From assembly GCA_903892355.1 (NCBI GenBank), contig CAITIE010000091.1, forward strand, positions 1 through 64,000: DNA of 64,000 bases, in the 5' to 3' direction. A program made the translations under genes and the position numbers. The notes beneath the pieces were generated by a model. That model saw only the letters and a list, made by a program, of their open reading frames with translations. It ran no database searches and was not told the DNA's origin. This DNA comes from an uncultured Pirellula sp. (GTDB lineage Bacteria; Planctomycetota; Planctomycetia; Pirellulales; Pirellulaceae). Shown in pieces: positions 62,834-64,000 of this stretch (positions are counted from its first letter, which is position 1; every line of letters begins with the position of its first letter).

Positions 62834-64000
62834 GTGAATAAATTCAATCCAAATCGTCGCTCGCCGAGAGGCAAAGACCATCAAGGCCCCAAGGGCTCCA
62901 AATTGCCGATGGACGAGCTCGTCCTGCCGCAAGAGGAGTCGCTTGTAGAAAGTGAGGCCAATGCAGCTGCATCCGAGGAAATCGATTCGGATGAAGCGGA
63001 CGGCGCGGGAGTTTCCACCGCTGGATCTGACACCGCTGTTTCGGGGTCATCTGGGTCAGCCCATGTGTTTGCCGATCCAGTCCCCCTAAAAAACCTTAGC
63101 TTCACAGTGACTGAGGAGCATGCGAACACTCGGATCGATCTTTACTTGACGTTGATGATCGATGGCTATAGCCGCGTCTTTTTGCGCCGGGTGGTGATGA
63201 ACGACAGCGTCCTTGTGGACGGGCGACCGGTGAAGCCCGCGTTTCGTGTTTTTCCTGGCCAAGTCGTACAAATCATCGATTTACCACCGGCTCCTACCGA
63301 TGGCCCGATTCCCGAGGACATCCCGCTCGACGTGTTGTACGAAGACGAGTATTTGGTAGCGATCAACAAACCGGCAGGTATGGTGGTGCACCCTGCGAAA
63401 GGGCATTGGTCGGGGACGCTCACAGCCGCATTGGCTCATCATTTTAAAGAACTCAGCGACGCTGGCGGCCCAACTCGACCGGGGATCGTACACCGTTTGG
63501 ATCGCGAAACCAGCGGTGTGATCTTGATCGCGAAAACCAACGAAGTCCATTTCAAGCTTTGCGCCCAATTCGAAGCTCGCGACGTTCAGAAGTCGTACAT
63601 CACCGTTGTCAGCGGCAGACTCGATCGAGATCGGGACAGGATCATCCAAGCCATCGGGCACCATCCTTACCAGCGAGAGAAGATGGCGATTCGCAATGGC
63701 CATCCCAGTAGCCGTTACGCAGAAACACAGTTCGAGGTGACCCATCGCTTCCCGGGATATGCTGTGCTCAAGGTATTTCCAAAGACCGGTCGCACGCACC
63801 AGATACGTGTCCATTTAGCGCATATTGGCTGCCCGGTCCTCTGCGATCGCTTGTACGCCGGTCACGCGCAGATCACGCGAGGCCAATTGCTTCGGCGACA
63901 GGCTCGAGGGTTGCCGAATCGGGAACAGGATTCCGAAGTAATTTTAGAACGCCAAGCACTGCACGCGGCACAGATCGAGTTTACCCATCCGAAAAGTGGG
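62834..64000 (+). CDS. rluD: RluA/RluD-family 23S rRNA pseudouridine synthase (3' end beyond window)
   Basis: 389 codons are present and the frame runs off the right edge. An acidic N-terminal extension leads into an S4 domain (TRIDLYLTLMIDGYSRVFLRRVV, VLVDGRPVKPAFRVFPGQVV). The synthase core follows: DVLYEDEYLVAINKPAGMVVHPA, GIVHRLDRETSGVILIAKT with the catalytic Asp in HRLD, and KTGRTHQIRVHLAHIGCPVLCD. The sequence still visible ends in HAAQIEFTHPKSG, just short of the usual C-terminus. The start is uncertain: GTG 62834 or ATG 62909 (MDELVLPQEES). RluD-type enzymes modify helix 69 of 23S rRNA; the exact site is by family only. Confidence 0.88.
   Translation, partial: MNKFNPNRRSPRGKDHQGPKGSKLPMDELVLPQEESLVESEANAAASEEIDSDEADGAGVSTAGSDTAVSGSSGSAHVFADPVPLKNLSFTVTEEHANTRIDLYLTLMIDGYSRVFLRRVVMNDSVLVDGRPVKPAFRVFPGQVVQIIDLPPAPTDGPIPEDIPLDVLYEDEYLVAINKPAGMVVHPAKGHWSGTLTAALAHHFKELSDAGGPTRPGIVHRLDRETSGVILIAKTNEVHFKLCAQFEARDVQKSYITVVSGRLDRDRDRIIQAIGHHPYQREKMAIRNGHPSSRYAETQFEVTHRFPGYAVLKVFPKTGRTHQIRVHLAHIGCPVLCDRLYAGHAQITRGQLLRRQARGLPNREQDSEVILERQALHAAQIEFTHPKSG

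Overview
The window looks like chromosome from a planctomycete, most likely of the Pirellulaceae type. The basis is its gene families: DUF1559 prepilin-like proteins, a DUF1501 / DUF1549-DUF1553 / Ig-like / WD40-cytochrome operon, SHD1-domain and DUF1573-type secreted proteins, a Cys-type sulfatase, a Gly-rich 'mu-protocadherin-like' cell-surface protein, and an rpsL-rpsG pair not followed by fusA. This assignment rests on recognised families only; no database search was run.

Positions 1-15380 look like accessory DNA stacked at a tRNA-Ser(GCT) gene. Element A runs from the left edge to about 11969. It has a leftward phage-type recombination operon (RecE-like nuclease, AAA_24 ATPase, DUF669 protein, RusA resolvase, zinc ribbon, DEAH helicase). 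A block of ~43-bp iterons lies in the divergent promoter region, followed by a sigma-like factor, an excisionase and a tyrosine integrase. Behind the integrase is an AT-richer, tightly coupled four-gene operon: a Cys-rich secreted protein, a LolA-like protein, a C39 peptidase-DUF1573 fusion and a DUF1559 pseudopilin. This operon is my best candidate for an undescribed system. Element B (about 11970-15292) repeats the layout in decayed form: VapBC, a truncated integrase copy whose catalytic HxxR segment is replaced by a GAGCAGGAGTAC repeat, an LRR protein, and then the tRNA. Both elements end in the same ~220-bp repeat next to tRNA-Ser 3'-end sequence, which suggests tandem integration.

Positions 15381-41000 are mostly backbone: a HEAT-repeat lipoprotein, a DUF4440 protein, the Gly-rich surface protein, an alpha/alpha-toroid protein, the DUF1501-to-WD40 operon (22398-31790), nfo, a hipBA module preceded by three evenly spaced palindromes, rpsL/rpsG with tRNA-Leu(CAA), an RlmI-like methyltransferase, an HdeD-LRAT-like fusion, an SHD1 protein, and two tandem copies of a ~214-bp structured repeat with a GAGYAC microsatellite tail.

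Positions 41000-64000 hold a second DUF1559 protein and a YjfL-YjfM-YjfC-like operon (DUF350, lipoprotein, glutathionylspermidine-synthase-type ATP-grasp). A phosphonate-degradation cluster follows (DUF5690 transporter, HD oxygenase, PhnX, flavin oxidoreductase, divergent Zn dehydrogenase). The rest is a DapA-family lyase, a YkgJ-type protein, an esterase, a sulfatase, a membrane-bound spermidine-synthase-like protein split into two frames, DUF2252, DUF4239, a lipase-like hydrolase, a TPR membrane protein and a right-truncated RluD.

A recurring feature is short tandem duplications (unit 14-20 bp, five of them exactly 14 bp) at gene ends, several of them spanning stop codons.
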